This document shows, piece by piece, positions 1-7,908 of a DNA stretch of 14,908 nucleotides; the stretch's first letter is position 1, and each line of letters begins with the position of its first letter. The DNA comes from Thalassiosira profunda (Eukaryota; Bacillariophyta; Thalassiosirophyceae; Thalassiosirales; Thalassiosiraceae). The stretch is from positions 1 through 14,908 of the forward strand of contig JALLAP010000273.1 of assembly GCA_036939355.1 (NCBI GenBank), written 5' to 3'. A program made the translations under genes and the position numbers. The notes under the pieces were generated by a model. That model ran no database searches, was not told the DNA's origin, and saw nothing but the letters and a program-made list of their open reading frames with translations.

Positions 1-823
1 ACTTGACTCGATGACCGCAACGTATATCCACCTCAATGCTAGATGCCAACGTCTCGATCAATGTACCATACCCACCGGCCACGTGCGCGTTTGGGCCGGG
101 TAAGATGTCCCCATCGTATGCGTGTCGCAACGAGCACTGATCCAGTCGACAGCCCTCGTAGTTTTCCATCCAATAATAGATGCGGTGGCGCAAAAGGGCG
201 ATCGTTTCTCGAACAAGCTGGTCGCTGATCTCGTCGAGATGGCCGGCGTCTCTCAGTGCACTTCGCACTTTGGCCTCAAGCCATTCTTTGAAGGGCTTGC
301 CCGGCATATCCCTATTTGCAAGCTCGATGATCCCATCTTTGTAACTTGCATCGACAGAGAGTTCGTGTTTCAAAGGATGTCCTCCGCTGCAAAGTTGCTC
401 GTAAAGCAGCTTTGCCGCGCGACCCGCTATTTCGTTCGCCTCTGAAGATTGCATGATTGTTTCGCCATTGCTTTGCTTAGGCATCAGCACCCTTGTGATA
501 TTTATCCTTCTTCCCGTCTCTGCGAGGTGATCGTCCCATATTGTGGTTGTTATTTGATGCTCCCGGGCCAGCTCCGTCATCGGATTGGGTGGATCTTGGG
601 ACGTGCTGCCGTGCACCCACCGTCCTCCGTGGTCGAGCACGGTGCCGCATTGCAGCTCATCCGACGCCCAAGCCCGCCCTCCTATTCTACCCCGCGCTTC
701 TAACACGACCACTTGCAACTTTCCATTGCTTTCTTCCAGCAGCCTGCGTGCCGCGCCGATGCCTGCAGCGCCCGCGCCGAGAACGAGAACATCACACGCA
801 CATGCACCGACGTCATCGCCCAT
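1..823 (-). CDS. FAD-dependent amine oxidase (polyamine/monoamine oxidase-like), N-terminal part, cut by window edge
   Basis: An uninterrupted frame runs from ATG at 823 down to base 1 (274 codons) and continues off the left edge. Residues 11-29 form the dinucleotide-binding fold (DVLVLGAGAAGIGAARRLL, GxGxxG), followed at 38-52 by VVVLEARGRIGGRAW, the signature of flavin amine oxidases. A D-x-GG-x-W-x-HG block with a following NP lies near residues 71-90, and GGYGTLIETLA at 250-260 matches the second conserved block that precedes the substrate domain. Enzymes of this family oxidise amines or polyamines with FAD and release hydrogen peroxide. The missing C-terminal half (about 200 or more residues) should carry the remaining FAD contacts, so substrate class cannot be decided. 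No signal peptide is visible at this start. The frame remains open upstream of the ATG, so a 5' exon is possible, but composition drops there. The preceding gene on the same strand ends 283 bp upstream; those 283 bp presumably hold the promoter. Confidence 0.85.
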   Translation of the reverse strand, partial: MGDDVGACACDVLVLGAGAAGIGAARRLLEESNGKLQVVVLEARGRIGGRAWASDELQCGTVLDHGGRWVHGSTSQDPPNPMTELAREHQITTTIWDDHLAETGRRINITRVLMPKQSNGETIMQSSEANEIAGRAAKLLYEQLCSGGHPLKHELSVDASYKDGIIELANRDMPGKPFKEWLEAKVRSALRDAGHLDEISDQLVRETIALLRHRIYYWMENYEGCRLDQCSLRHAYDGDILPGPNAHVAGGYGTLIETLASSIEVDIRCGHRVK

Positions 824-1106
824 CACTTGCACTGCTGACGGCGTTCGCTGCCCGCCCACTTGAAATGGGGCGGCCAGAGAATAAATCTGCGGGAAAATGG
901 CGAGCCAGCAGAGGGTCGAGAGCGCATGCATGGCCGGCCGACAGTGGTGAGCCCGTGGCCGTGCGTGGGTGGGGAGCTCGGAGCAGTGGAGTGGCCGAGT
1001 GGCTGGTGGCTGGCTGGAGGTGGAGGGCAGGGGGACGGACGGGAGGGACAGAGAAACGCGAGGCGAGCAAAGAGCAGAGATTGCAATGTGCTGGACCTTC
1101 TAGCTG

Positions 1107-4100
1107 TTACTCTTTTGGATCCTGCTCTTTGTTGCCGCAGGATGTGCATCCGACGCATCTGCAGGGATTGCAGGTGCATTGCCCATTCCAAGCCGCTTGA
1201 CACCCCGGAAAGCTGCTTCGCCTATCAGCCTTTCGAGGGAGGACGTTGCCGTGTTCCTCACAAGGGTAGCAGTTGCAAGTCTCTGGCGGGCACGTGCAAG
1301 GCTCATTTCTCATCATGCTCTCGCACTGAACGGAAATGTCGAACTGCTCTCCAGTGGAAGCGGTGAAAGCAATCTTCTCAATGCCCAACTCGCCGCCTCG
1401 CAAGTCTCGTCCGTACTTTTTGTGGCTGAACGTTGGGGGCTTGTACCGATTCAGCGACAGTGACGACGTGAGAACCGACACCGACGATAAAGCCATTGCA
1501 AATGCAGCCACGAATGGCGGCAGGGCCGTGTGAGTCAGTGGGTAAAAGATACCGGCAGCGACGGGTATTGCAAGAGTGTTGTACCCAAGAGCCCATAGGA
1601 AGTTGAGCTGGATGCGACGGTAGATTGTTCGTGCGAGGTCGATTGCCACCAAGAGGTCCGTGAGTTTGGAGTTCACGAGGACGATTCCGGCCGCTTCATG
1701 CGCAATTTGGGTTCCACTGCCAATGGCGACGCCAACGTCTGCCTCGGCGAGAGCAGGCGAGTCGTTGATTCCATCCCCGACCATTGCAACATGTTCTCCT
1801 TCGGAACGCAGCTGCTTGACGTACTCGATCTTCTCCGCCGGCAGCACGTCCGCTACCACGTTAGACGCAGGGATGCCAATGTCGCGAGCAACAGTGCGGG
1901 CAGTTCTGATGTTGTCGCCCGTAAGCATGTGCACTTCGATGCCAAACACGTGTTGCAAAACGTTCACTGTGAGTGCTGCCTCGTCCTTCGCCTGGTCCAT
2001 AATCCCAAGAACCGCTTCGGTGCGGCCATTTACGGACACAACGACCGCAGTCTGGCCCGAGTTCTCCAAGAATTCCATGGCATCAAATGTTCCCGGCGTC
2101 ACATCAATGTCGTTTGTGGCTAGGCAACGGCGGTTTCCTAGATGAACAACCACGCCATCGACTGTGCATTTGACGCCCTTTCCAACCTCTGCCTCGAAGT
2201 CTTCGACGGCGTGGAGAGATTGATTGAGACCCTGGCCAATGTCCAAGTCAGCAGCCTTTGCAAGGATAGCTTTGGCAATAGGGTGTTCGCTGCTTTGCTC
2301 AGCGCATGCCGAATAGTACACGATCTTTTCGATTGCACGTTGCCGAGCATCAAGGACAAACTGCAATCTAGAGTCTCCGCCACAGCAACTTGATTTCTCA
2401 GTCGACGGATCTGCCTCTTTGACATCAACTGTTTCGCCAACCATGCGATCCGACAATAGCAGAACATCGTTGACTGTCATCTCACCTCGAGTGAGAGTCT
2501 GATAGAAACATGAGTGCGAAAGACATCGTGAGAGACCGAAGAGTCACTTGAATGCTGACAACGAGACCGCACTCACACCAGTTTTATCAAACACCACGCA
2601 GGCCACATCCTTCGTCAGCTCCAATGGTTCACCTCCGCGTATCAAAATGCCAAGGCGGGCACCAAGGCCCGTCCCAACCATCACGGCAGTGGGCGTAGCC
2701 AGGCCGAGGGCGCATGGGCAAGCGATGACTAGAACCGATATCGAGAAAAGCAACGGCAGCGTCCAATCGTTGAAGCCTTGCGCGTGGTAGGGCCATTCTT
2801 CCTTGATCCCATCCAACACGCCCGAGTTCAATAGCAGCGCCCAAACAACGTATGTTGTGATGGAAATGGCAATGACGACCGGGGTGAACACAGAAGCAAT
2901 GCGATCCGCAACTTCCTGGATGGCGGCCTTCGACGACTGCGCCGTCTCCACCAGTCGAATGACCTGCGCCAGGGCGGTGTCCTCGCCCACTTCGTCGACG
3001 ACCATTTGCACAGCTCCGTTCATGTTGATTGTGCCGCCAATCAGTTTGCTCCCTTCGCTCTTGGACACAGGAAGGCTCTCGCCCGTCAGCATGGACTCGT
3101 CCACAGATGTCGAGCCAGACTTGACGGTGCCATCAGTAGGGACCTTTTCTCCCGGACGCACCAGAAGCAGATCTCTCCTTTGCAGCAGCATCAGAGGAAT
3201 TATTCGCTCTGGTGTGGACGTTGCCTCGCCAGTGGAATCCACAGTGCCGACCAACGTTGCCGAATCTGGCGCCATATCCGCCAAAGCCGACACTGCTTTT
3301 GACGTCCTTGACTTGGCATTCGCCTCGAGAAACTTCCCCATCAGAACAAACGCAATCAATAGCGAGCTGCTCTCGAACGACTGCATCAGCCTTGGCCGTC
3401 CACTGCCCAAATTGACCGCATTGTATACCACTGCCGCAATCGAGTACACGTAAGCAGCCGTCGTTCCCATGGCGACGAGGAAGCTCATGCCCAGCTTGCC
3501 ACTTCGCAATGAATGCCTCGATTCTCTATAGAAACGCGCCCCCGAAACGAACTGGATAGGCGTGGCCAAAATCCACGTCCACAACTCCTCCCTGGAGATG
3601 CGGAGAAATGTGATCGTCATGAAGTAGTCCGCGGTGGCCGGTATGTGCGACAGCACCATGGATATCAGGAACACCGGCACGGCAAACACCACAGCGAACA
3701 GAAACTGGTGCCTCCACTCGCTGATTTCTTTGTGCCGTCGAGCGTCGAGGGATTTTTGCTTCACCTGGTAACTCAGAGCGTCCCACGCCTCGCACTTGGT
3801 TTTGGCAAATGCCTCCACTCCATCCACAATGTCGCGTATGCCAACATTCTCTTCATTGTATGTAACTTCGAGCGTTGCAGTTGTAGGTTGTGATGGCCCG
3901 GTTTCGACGGGAGCATATCCAGCACCAATTGACAATCGAGATTGGATGATACCCCAAATTTGTGATATGTATTGGTAACAAGTCACCTTTGCACCTGACG
4001 CTTCATCCTTCACAGCCTTTCGTCTTGAGTATTGCACATCTAGCACGCCCTCGCAGCTCTTGAGGTATTGAAATGCAAGCTCCTGGTTCTCCTCCAGAGA

Positions 4101-4793
4101 AATATACATCATTTTTGTCTTTTGCACTGTCCCCTCGCCGCCATTCTCCATTGCTGTCACCCCCCCATCTCCCAAGGGTTGTATCTCCCGCTTGGAGGTC
4201 AATTCAGCGCCAAAGCCCACTGCCTCAATAATGTCGATGATGTCATCCTCGCTCATTTTGCTTTTGTCATACTGGGCCGTCAGGGTTGCATCCGGAAGCA
4301 ACCGCACATCTACGGAGTCCACATCCAAGCCACTCTCTGATCCCAAAGATTTGACCGCCTGCTTGACTGCATTGACGCACGTGGCGCAGGTGAGCCCCTC
4401 CAGGGCAAACGTTGCCTCGATCGTGTTGTGTGCATCCTGTTCAGAGAATGTGGAGTAGGATTTTGCACCCCCCTCATTCAGCCCCAGCTCCTCTGCATTC
4501 CGACAACAGTCTCCATTACTATTCTTTGTTGGCGCTGTATTGATCAGCCGACGGACCGTCAGCACCGACGCCTCGAAGCCAATGTCCTCGATGGCCTCCG
4601 CAATCCCCTCGGCACTTATTCGTTCCGGCTGAAACACCACCGTAGCGCTCTCCCCAATAAGATCGACGGAGGCTTTCAAAACGCCCGGGAGGGCCTGGGC
4701 GGCGGCCGTCACCGACGATGAGCACGACGAGCAGGACATGCCTCCTATCGAGAGGACCGCCTCGGACATGGCGGGGGATTTCGGCGGCGCCAT
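1107..4793 (-). CDS. Copper-transporting P1B-1-type ATPase with metallothionein-like C-terminal tail (two exons)
   Basis: Exons 4793-2577 and 2498-1107 join in phase to give 1202 aa. The pump would export Cu(I) across a membrane at the cost of ATP, as ATP7/CopA/RAN1 proteins do. Two heavy-metal-associated domains carry GMSCSSC (Cys21/Cys24) and GLTCATC (Cys136/Cys139). A third region at about 227-345 keeps the likely beta-alpha pattern but lacks CxxC. Other landmarks are TGES (570-573), the CPC ion site in TM6 (692-694), the phosphorylated Asp736 in DKTGT, the SEHP loop (His811), TGDN (932-935), GDGIND (980-985), GYN in TM7 (Tyr1045-Asn1046) and MALSS in TM8 (1074-1078). CPC + YN + MxxSS defines Cu(I) selectivity in the family. 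After TM8 there is an extra tail of about 115 residues with 13 Cys between 1131 and 1193. The start ATG has A at -3 and G at +4. Which membrane (Golgi, plasma or plastid) cannot be read from the sequence. Confidence 0.95.
1137..1325 (-). other. Metallothionein-like Cys-rich tail of the copper ATPase
   Basis: This segment encodes residues 1131-1193 of the ATPase and holds 13 cysteines in 63 residues, in two clusters. The first (1140-1152) reads [13 protein letters not shown], five Cys in 13 residues. The second (1172-1193) ends in [14 protein letters not shown], with seven Cys in 22 residues. CxC and CxxC spacings dominate, as in metallothioneins. It directly continues the frame after TM8 and should face the cytosol, like the N-terminal domains. 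Binding of Cu(I) thiolates is an inference from the pattern; the tail could instead be a regulatory or zinc-binding element. Confidence 0.75.
2499..2576 (-). other. Spliceosomal intron of the copper ATPase gene (78 nt)
   Basis: On the minus strand the exon ends ACTGGT and the intron begins GTGAGT, a consensus donor; it ends CTATCAG. Removing it restores [15 protein letters not shown], the invariant P-type ATPase phosphorylation motif, with no change of phase. Reading through instead gives a stop after ten non-conserved residues. The junction falls exactly between Gly and Thr of DKTGT. Confidence 0.93.
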
Positions 4794-5270
4794 GATTTAT
4801 TGCTCCTATCCCATCAATTTGCAATGTGTGTGTGTGAGGACTGGTGAAATCCCTTGGTGCATATACCTAGATTCGGCCCGATTCCCAGCCACCACTGCCG
4901 GCTGCAGCCAGTAAGAAGCGGTCTTGCCACTCGCGCTGGAGATAGATGGGCGGCGCCAAGACGGACGGGGGCGGCGCTGGGAGCGAGGTACAATAGGAGG
5001 CGACCGAGCGAGGAGGGGAAGAGAAGCACAAGCACGACAGGAGGGGGATGTTTCTGGGGTGCATCTTTGACGCCAAAGAACTACATAGATGAGAGCACGA
5101 TGAACTGAAACTCGAAAGAATTCCGTGGAATTCACGACCCCACGACTCGCGTGCCACTGTGAAATTCATGCAACCTCACTCGACCTCAGACCAAGGGGTC
5201 AAGTCAATACCTTGCTCAGACCGACCTCGAAGAGAACAACGACGCCTCACAAAATCAACGACGACGACGA
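4794..5270. promoter_or_regulatory. Divergent intergenic region between copper ATPase and RING gene
   Basis: These 477 bp separate two start codons that point away from each other, so both promoters and both 5' UTRs must lie here unless an upstream exon was missed. It holds a GT-rich run near 4826-4837, a purine-rich stretch near 5006-5045 and a perfect palindrome at 5118-5133. No convincing TATA box was identified. Short frames within it look non-coding: none has a recognisable motif or codon bias like the flanking genes. Confidence 0.5.
5118..5133. repeat. 7-2-7 palindrome GAATTCC-GT-GGAATTC
   Basis: A perfect inverted repeat of two 7-bp arms around a 2-bp spacer lies about 140 bp upstream of the RING start codon in the divergent promoter region. 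Such dyads suit a dimeric transcription factor, but function here is only inferred from shape and position. A chance palindrome is possible. Confidence 0.4.
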
Positions 5271-6962
5271 ATGAATCCCCGCAAGCGCAACTCCTCGGAC
5301 AACCTCTCTGGCTCCGGCGGGGAGTCCAACAAACGCGCTGCAATGTCGGGCGAAGCTACCAGAAGCAACCCTTCCGCGGGTGCACCGAGAGAGGAGAGCA
5401 CGGATGCACCTTCGATGGCGACGGGGCAGGAACTCTCGGCCTGCTCCCGGTGCGGACGCGACGTGCCTGCTGCCAATTTATTGTTACACGAAACGAGGTG
5501 CAACGGTGCTCAGCAGAGTCCGCAACAGAGTCCGCAGCAGATACCGCCGTCGGGTGCAGAGGCAGCGGCAGAACCGTCACGTGCCCAACCATCTAGTTCT
5601 GTCTCATTCGCTGATGCCGAAATGTTGGACACATCACATGCGCCGCCAGCTGCGAGCACTGCGGGTGCGAGCACGGGGACAGCAACTTTTGTGGGCAATA
5701 TCCAGCCTCCAGCAGCGGCATCCAGCGCGGCAAATTCCTCTCCAGCAGCTGCCACAAGTAGTGCCGCCTCCACTGGGAATCGCAATATTGTGCTAGGGGA
5801 AGGGCAGTGGCAATGCCCCCGCTGCACCCTGATCAACAACAGCAGAGATGTCCGGTGCGATGCTTGTTTGGCACCTCGCAATGGCAGCAGTATCTCCGGG
5901 GATCGCCCTCCCGACTCCACCACAAACCAGCGCCTGATAGAGCAGCCGGTGGAGAATGGCTGGGTCAATGTGACCTACAACCCCCAGTTCCAGATGGGGA
6001 GGACCGGCTTTGGCCGCGCTCCCACCCAACAAAATCGTCGGTTCCGCGCCCAATACCCTCTGGTCAACGGTAACACCAATGTGGGCACCGCCGCTCGCGT
6101 GTTCAACGGCCTGGTCAACGGAGCAATCGTTGGATCCGTGTTCGCCGGTGGCTTGGGGATGATTGCAGGAGGCATCGCGGGAGCCGCCGGGGCCGTCATG
6201 GTTGACCGAGCCCGGCAACGCGACGAGCAGAACGACGTGCGGGAGACGCAAGACGTGGCGAACATGCTCGTGAACGACGATGGCGGAATTCAGCTGGGGA
6301 CTGTTCGCGTGCACCGGGGAAATGGCTTTGTCACCGCCCTTGCCAGTGATTCCACGGGCGGCCGGACTCGGGTGATACGCGTCCGCTACGGCGGCGATGG
6401 GTCGCAGGCTCGGCGGCAGGGGATTGGGAGGACGGGACGGGACGCTGAGAGGCAGCAGCAGACCCCAGACGAACGAAACGACTTGGAGCGCTCCCTGCTG
6501 GAGATCCTTGTGCGGATGAGCTACTCGGGGAACTTTGGCCCGGGTCCCGGCACCAACGTGATCTTGCAGCCCGAGGAATCGTTCGAGGAATTGATACAAC
6601 GCTTTGGGCTGGGAACCGAGAACCGCGGCGCCAGCCAAGAGGTGATTGATTCCTACCCGGTAGAGACTGTGACGAAAGAAGAGACTGAAGGTGAGGATAA
6701 AAAGGTTTCGGCGGAGGGGAAGACGCCCGAGAGCGGAGATGAAGCAGATGGTCCGGAGACCAACAGATATGCCGACCTTGGCACATGTAACATCTGCCTC
6801 GAAGATTACAAGGTGGGCGACAAGAAGAAGGCCCTCTCATGTCCTCACGGCTTTCACAAGGACTGCATCGACAAATGGCTGAAGGTTGTCGCGTCCTGTC
6901 CCATCTGCAAGAGCCCGGTAGAGAAGTACGAGGGGTCTGGAGAGCCAGCGGGTGCGAGTTGA
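5271..6962 (+). CDS. RING-H2 zinc-finger protein, probable E3 ubiquitin ligase with C2HC and NZF/RanBP2-type fingers
   Basis: An intronless 563-aa frame starts at the ATG after a GAC-rich leader. Residues 58-77 form a C2HC finger (CSRCGRDVPAANLLLHETRC) like those of TRAF-type/XAF1-type proteins. Residues 180-199 form a RanBP2/NZF finger: W180, C182, C185, the CT-x-x-N context, C196 and C199. The CTL resembles the ubiquitin-binding NZF CTF signature, so ubiquitin binding is plausible. Residues 278-310 are a Gly/Ala-rich glycine zipper that may insert into or dock on membranes. The C-terminal RING-H2 has C506, C509, C524, H526, H529, C532, C543 and C546, all eight zinc ligands. RING-H2 proteins recruit E2 enzymes and ubiquitylate substrates. 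Between the fingers lie low-complexity Ser/Ala/Gln stretches (about 80-170) and an acidic stretch (465-495). Substrate and location are unknown. Confidence 0.92.
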   Translation: MNPRKRNSSDNLSGSGGESNKRAAMSGEATRSNPSAGAPREESTDAPSMATGQELSACSRCGRDVPAANLLLHETRCNGAQQSPQQSPQQIPPSGAEAAAEPSRAQPSSSVSFADAEMLDTSHAPPAASTAGASTGTATFVGNIQPPAAASSAANSSPAAATSSAASTGNRNIVLGEGQWQCPRCTLINNSRDVRCDACLAPRNGSSISGDRPPDSTTNQRLIEQPVENGWVNVTYNPQFQMGRTGFGRAPTQQNRRFRAQYPLVNGNTNVGTAARVFNGLVNGAIVGSVFAGGLGMIAGGIAGAAGAVMVDRARQRDEQNDVRETQDVANMLVNDDGGIQLGTVRVHRGNGFVTALASDSTGGRTRVIRVRYGGDGSQARRQGIGRTGRDAERQQQTPDERNDLERSLLEILVRMSYSGNFGPGPGTNVILQPEESFEELIQRFGLGTENRGASQEVIDSYPVETVTKEETEGEDKKVSAEGKTPESGDEADGPETNRYADLGTCNICLEDYKVGDKKKALSCPHGFHKDCIDKWLKVVASCPICKSPVEKYEGSGEPAGAS

Positions 6963-7042
6963 TGCAGAGGTTACCAATGAAATGAAAAAGTTTGGTCAGT
7001 GTATGACTATCGTACCTACCATAGGCTGACTGAGAGTTAAGT

Positions 7043-7048
7043 AATAAA
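7043..7048 (+). terminator. Candidate polyadenylation signal (AATAAA) for the RING gene
   Basis: AATAAA lies about 80 nt downstream of the RING stop codon. This is the canonical eukaryotic hexamer, but algae use it loosely, so the assignment rests on position alone. Confidence 0.3.
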
Positions 7049-7051
7049 TAC

Positions 7052-7498
7052 GTACCTAACCCTAACCCTATCCCGACATGGTCCCAAGCGATGCCCATCT
7101 AATGCGCACCGATGTCATGCCCGTCCCAAAATGATTGCTGGTACGCCGCATACCCCCCACGGGGATATTGGGGACCGATACCAGCTTGAATCACCGCCCT
7201 GACCAAGGCGATACCAATATTAGTGATGCTGCTGTGGGCGTTGTACACATTTGCCTCAGCCGCCTCCCGCCGGGTAGCCCGAACGAAGTGCAATCGCCGC
7301 GGCTTGAGCTGGTGCGCATTTCCCCGAACGATGGCCAACCCAATCGCTCTCCTACTAAATTGCACAATCTTCGGATAGGCGCCCCCTCTCCCTTCCGATC
7401 GGTGTTGATCAAAGGCGAGATAGTGAGCCCGCCATCGCTAGCGGCCGCATTGGCGAGCCAGGACGGCAAGCACCTTCTCGAAATCCTATGTTAGGTAC
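7052..7498. repeat. Segment bounded by 9-bp inverted repeats GTACCTAAC / GTTAGGTAC
   Basis: GTACCTAAC at 7052-7060 is the exact reverse complement of GTTAGGTAC at 7490-7498. Extending outward, TACGTACCTAAC against TATGTACCTAAC gives 12 bp with one mismatch. The arms enclose an orphan coding-like frame on the minus strand. No clear target-site duplication was seen. The left arm runs into a short telomere-like run (CCTAACCCTAACCCTA, 7055-7070). It could be a small non-autonomous element or a chance consequence of the GTAC-rich intergenic DNA here. Confidence 0.3.
7099..7437 (-). pseudogene. Orphan coding-like fragment, unrecognised
   Basis: A minus-strand frame is open from just after TAG at 7440-7438 to TAG at 7099 (112 sense codons) but contains no in-frame ATG. 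The protein looks coding rather than random: it includes segments such as IGLAIVRGNAHQLKPRRLHF and RGGYAAYQQSFWDGHDIGAH with balanced composition and aromatic residues. I recognise no family. It may be the last exon of a gene whose 5' part is elsewhere, a decayed gene, or a relic of a mobile element, since it sits within a 9-bp inverted repeat. A random open frame cannot be excluded. Confidence 0.25.
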
Positions 7499-7549
7499 AT
7501 AGGTACTCTATTGTACCAGCGGCATCTGCTCTGCTTCCCAAACTCTCTC

Positions 7550-7565
7550 GGTACTTAGAAGTACC
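7550..7565. repeat. 7-2-7 palindrome GGTACTT-AG-AAGTACC
   Basis: A perfect inverted repeat of 7-bp arms with a 2-bp spacer ends exactly where the first copy of the dispersed repeat begins (7566). It may mark the boundary of that element or serve as a protein-binding dyad. It is short enough to arise by chance in this GTAC-rich DNA. Confidence 0.35.
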
Positions 7566-7908
7566 TGTCACATGACACTTGTGATACTGACCCACTGATG
7601 CACCTGCCAATTTTGGGTCCATGAAATTGCAATCTTTTGTTGTTTCTCTGCCCAATGGGTTCTGTTCTTCACATTTGGGCTTTGGTTGAAGGGTTTAGCT
7701 CTTTGGGGGGGCCTGATTGACTCCTGAAGTCGGCCGCTCTGTCCAATTTCGGGTCCGATTTTGCAAAACAACGGATCTTCGGCCTGCTGCTCCTCCATCA
7801 ATTCACGGATTTTGAAGGCCAAAGGTGGCTTGGTTGAAAGCCAAGAAGCAAATGCACACACAGCTGCAACCAAAAGGGTGAGGCCTTCCACCGGGGAAGG
7901 AGCCAAGG
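7566..7908 (-). repeat. Dispersed repeat, copy 1 (direct repeat of 11887-12242)
   Basis: This segment aligns in the same orientation with 11887-12242. Shared blocks are TGTCacaTGACACTTG, an ATTTTGGGTC-AT-AAATTG block, GAAGTCGGCCGCTCTG, GTCCGATTTTG-AAAACAA, and about 30 bp beginning CCTCCATCAATTCACGG, then GTGGCTTGG and CCAAAAG. Between blocks the copies have diverged by substitutions and small indels. The minus strand is listed because copy 2 has a tRNA gene at what would be its 5' head in that orientation. This copy lacks the tRNA. Its right end runs into the open frame of the long gene at 7852-10668. Confidence 0.75.

Noticed and set aside
122..703. Plus-strand small frames at the left edge
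   Set aside because: They are antisense to the amine oxidase, whose FAD-binding motifs establish the minus-strand frame.
824..1106. Overlapping frames on both strands between amine oxidase and copper ATPase
   Set aside because: They are low-complexity, motif-free and mutually exclusive; the interval fits a promoter plus 3' UTR.
1660..2145. Plus-strand frame of 161 codons inside the copper ATPase
   Set aside because: It lies antisense to the strongly conserved P and N domains of the ATPase, which explain the sequence fully.
7879..7881. In-frame TGA read as selenocysteine
   Set aside because: The codon lies in a repeat-derived, non-conserved leader, with no Cys/Sec-type context. A short intron, a missing upstream exon or a non-functional ATG are simpler explanations.
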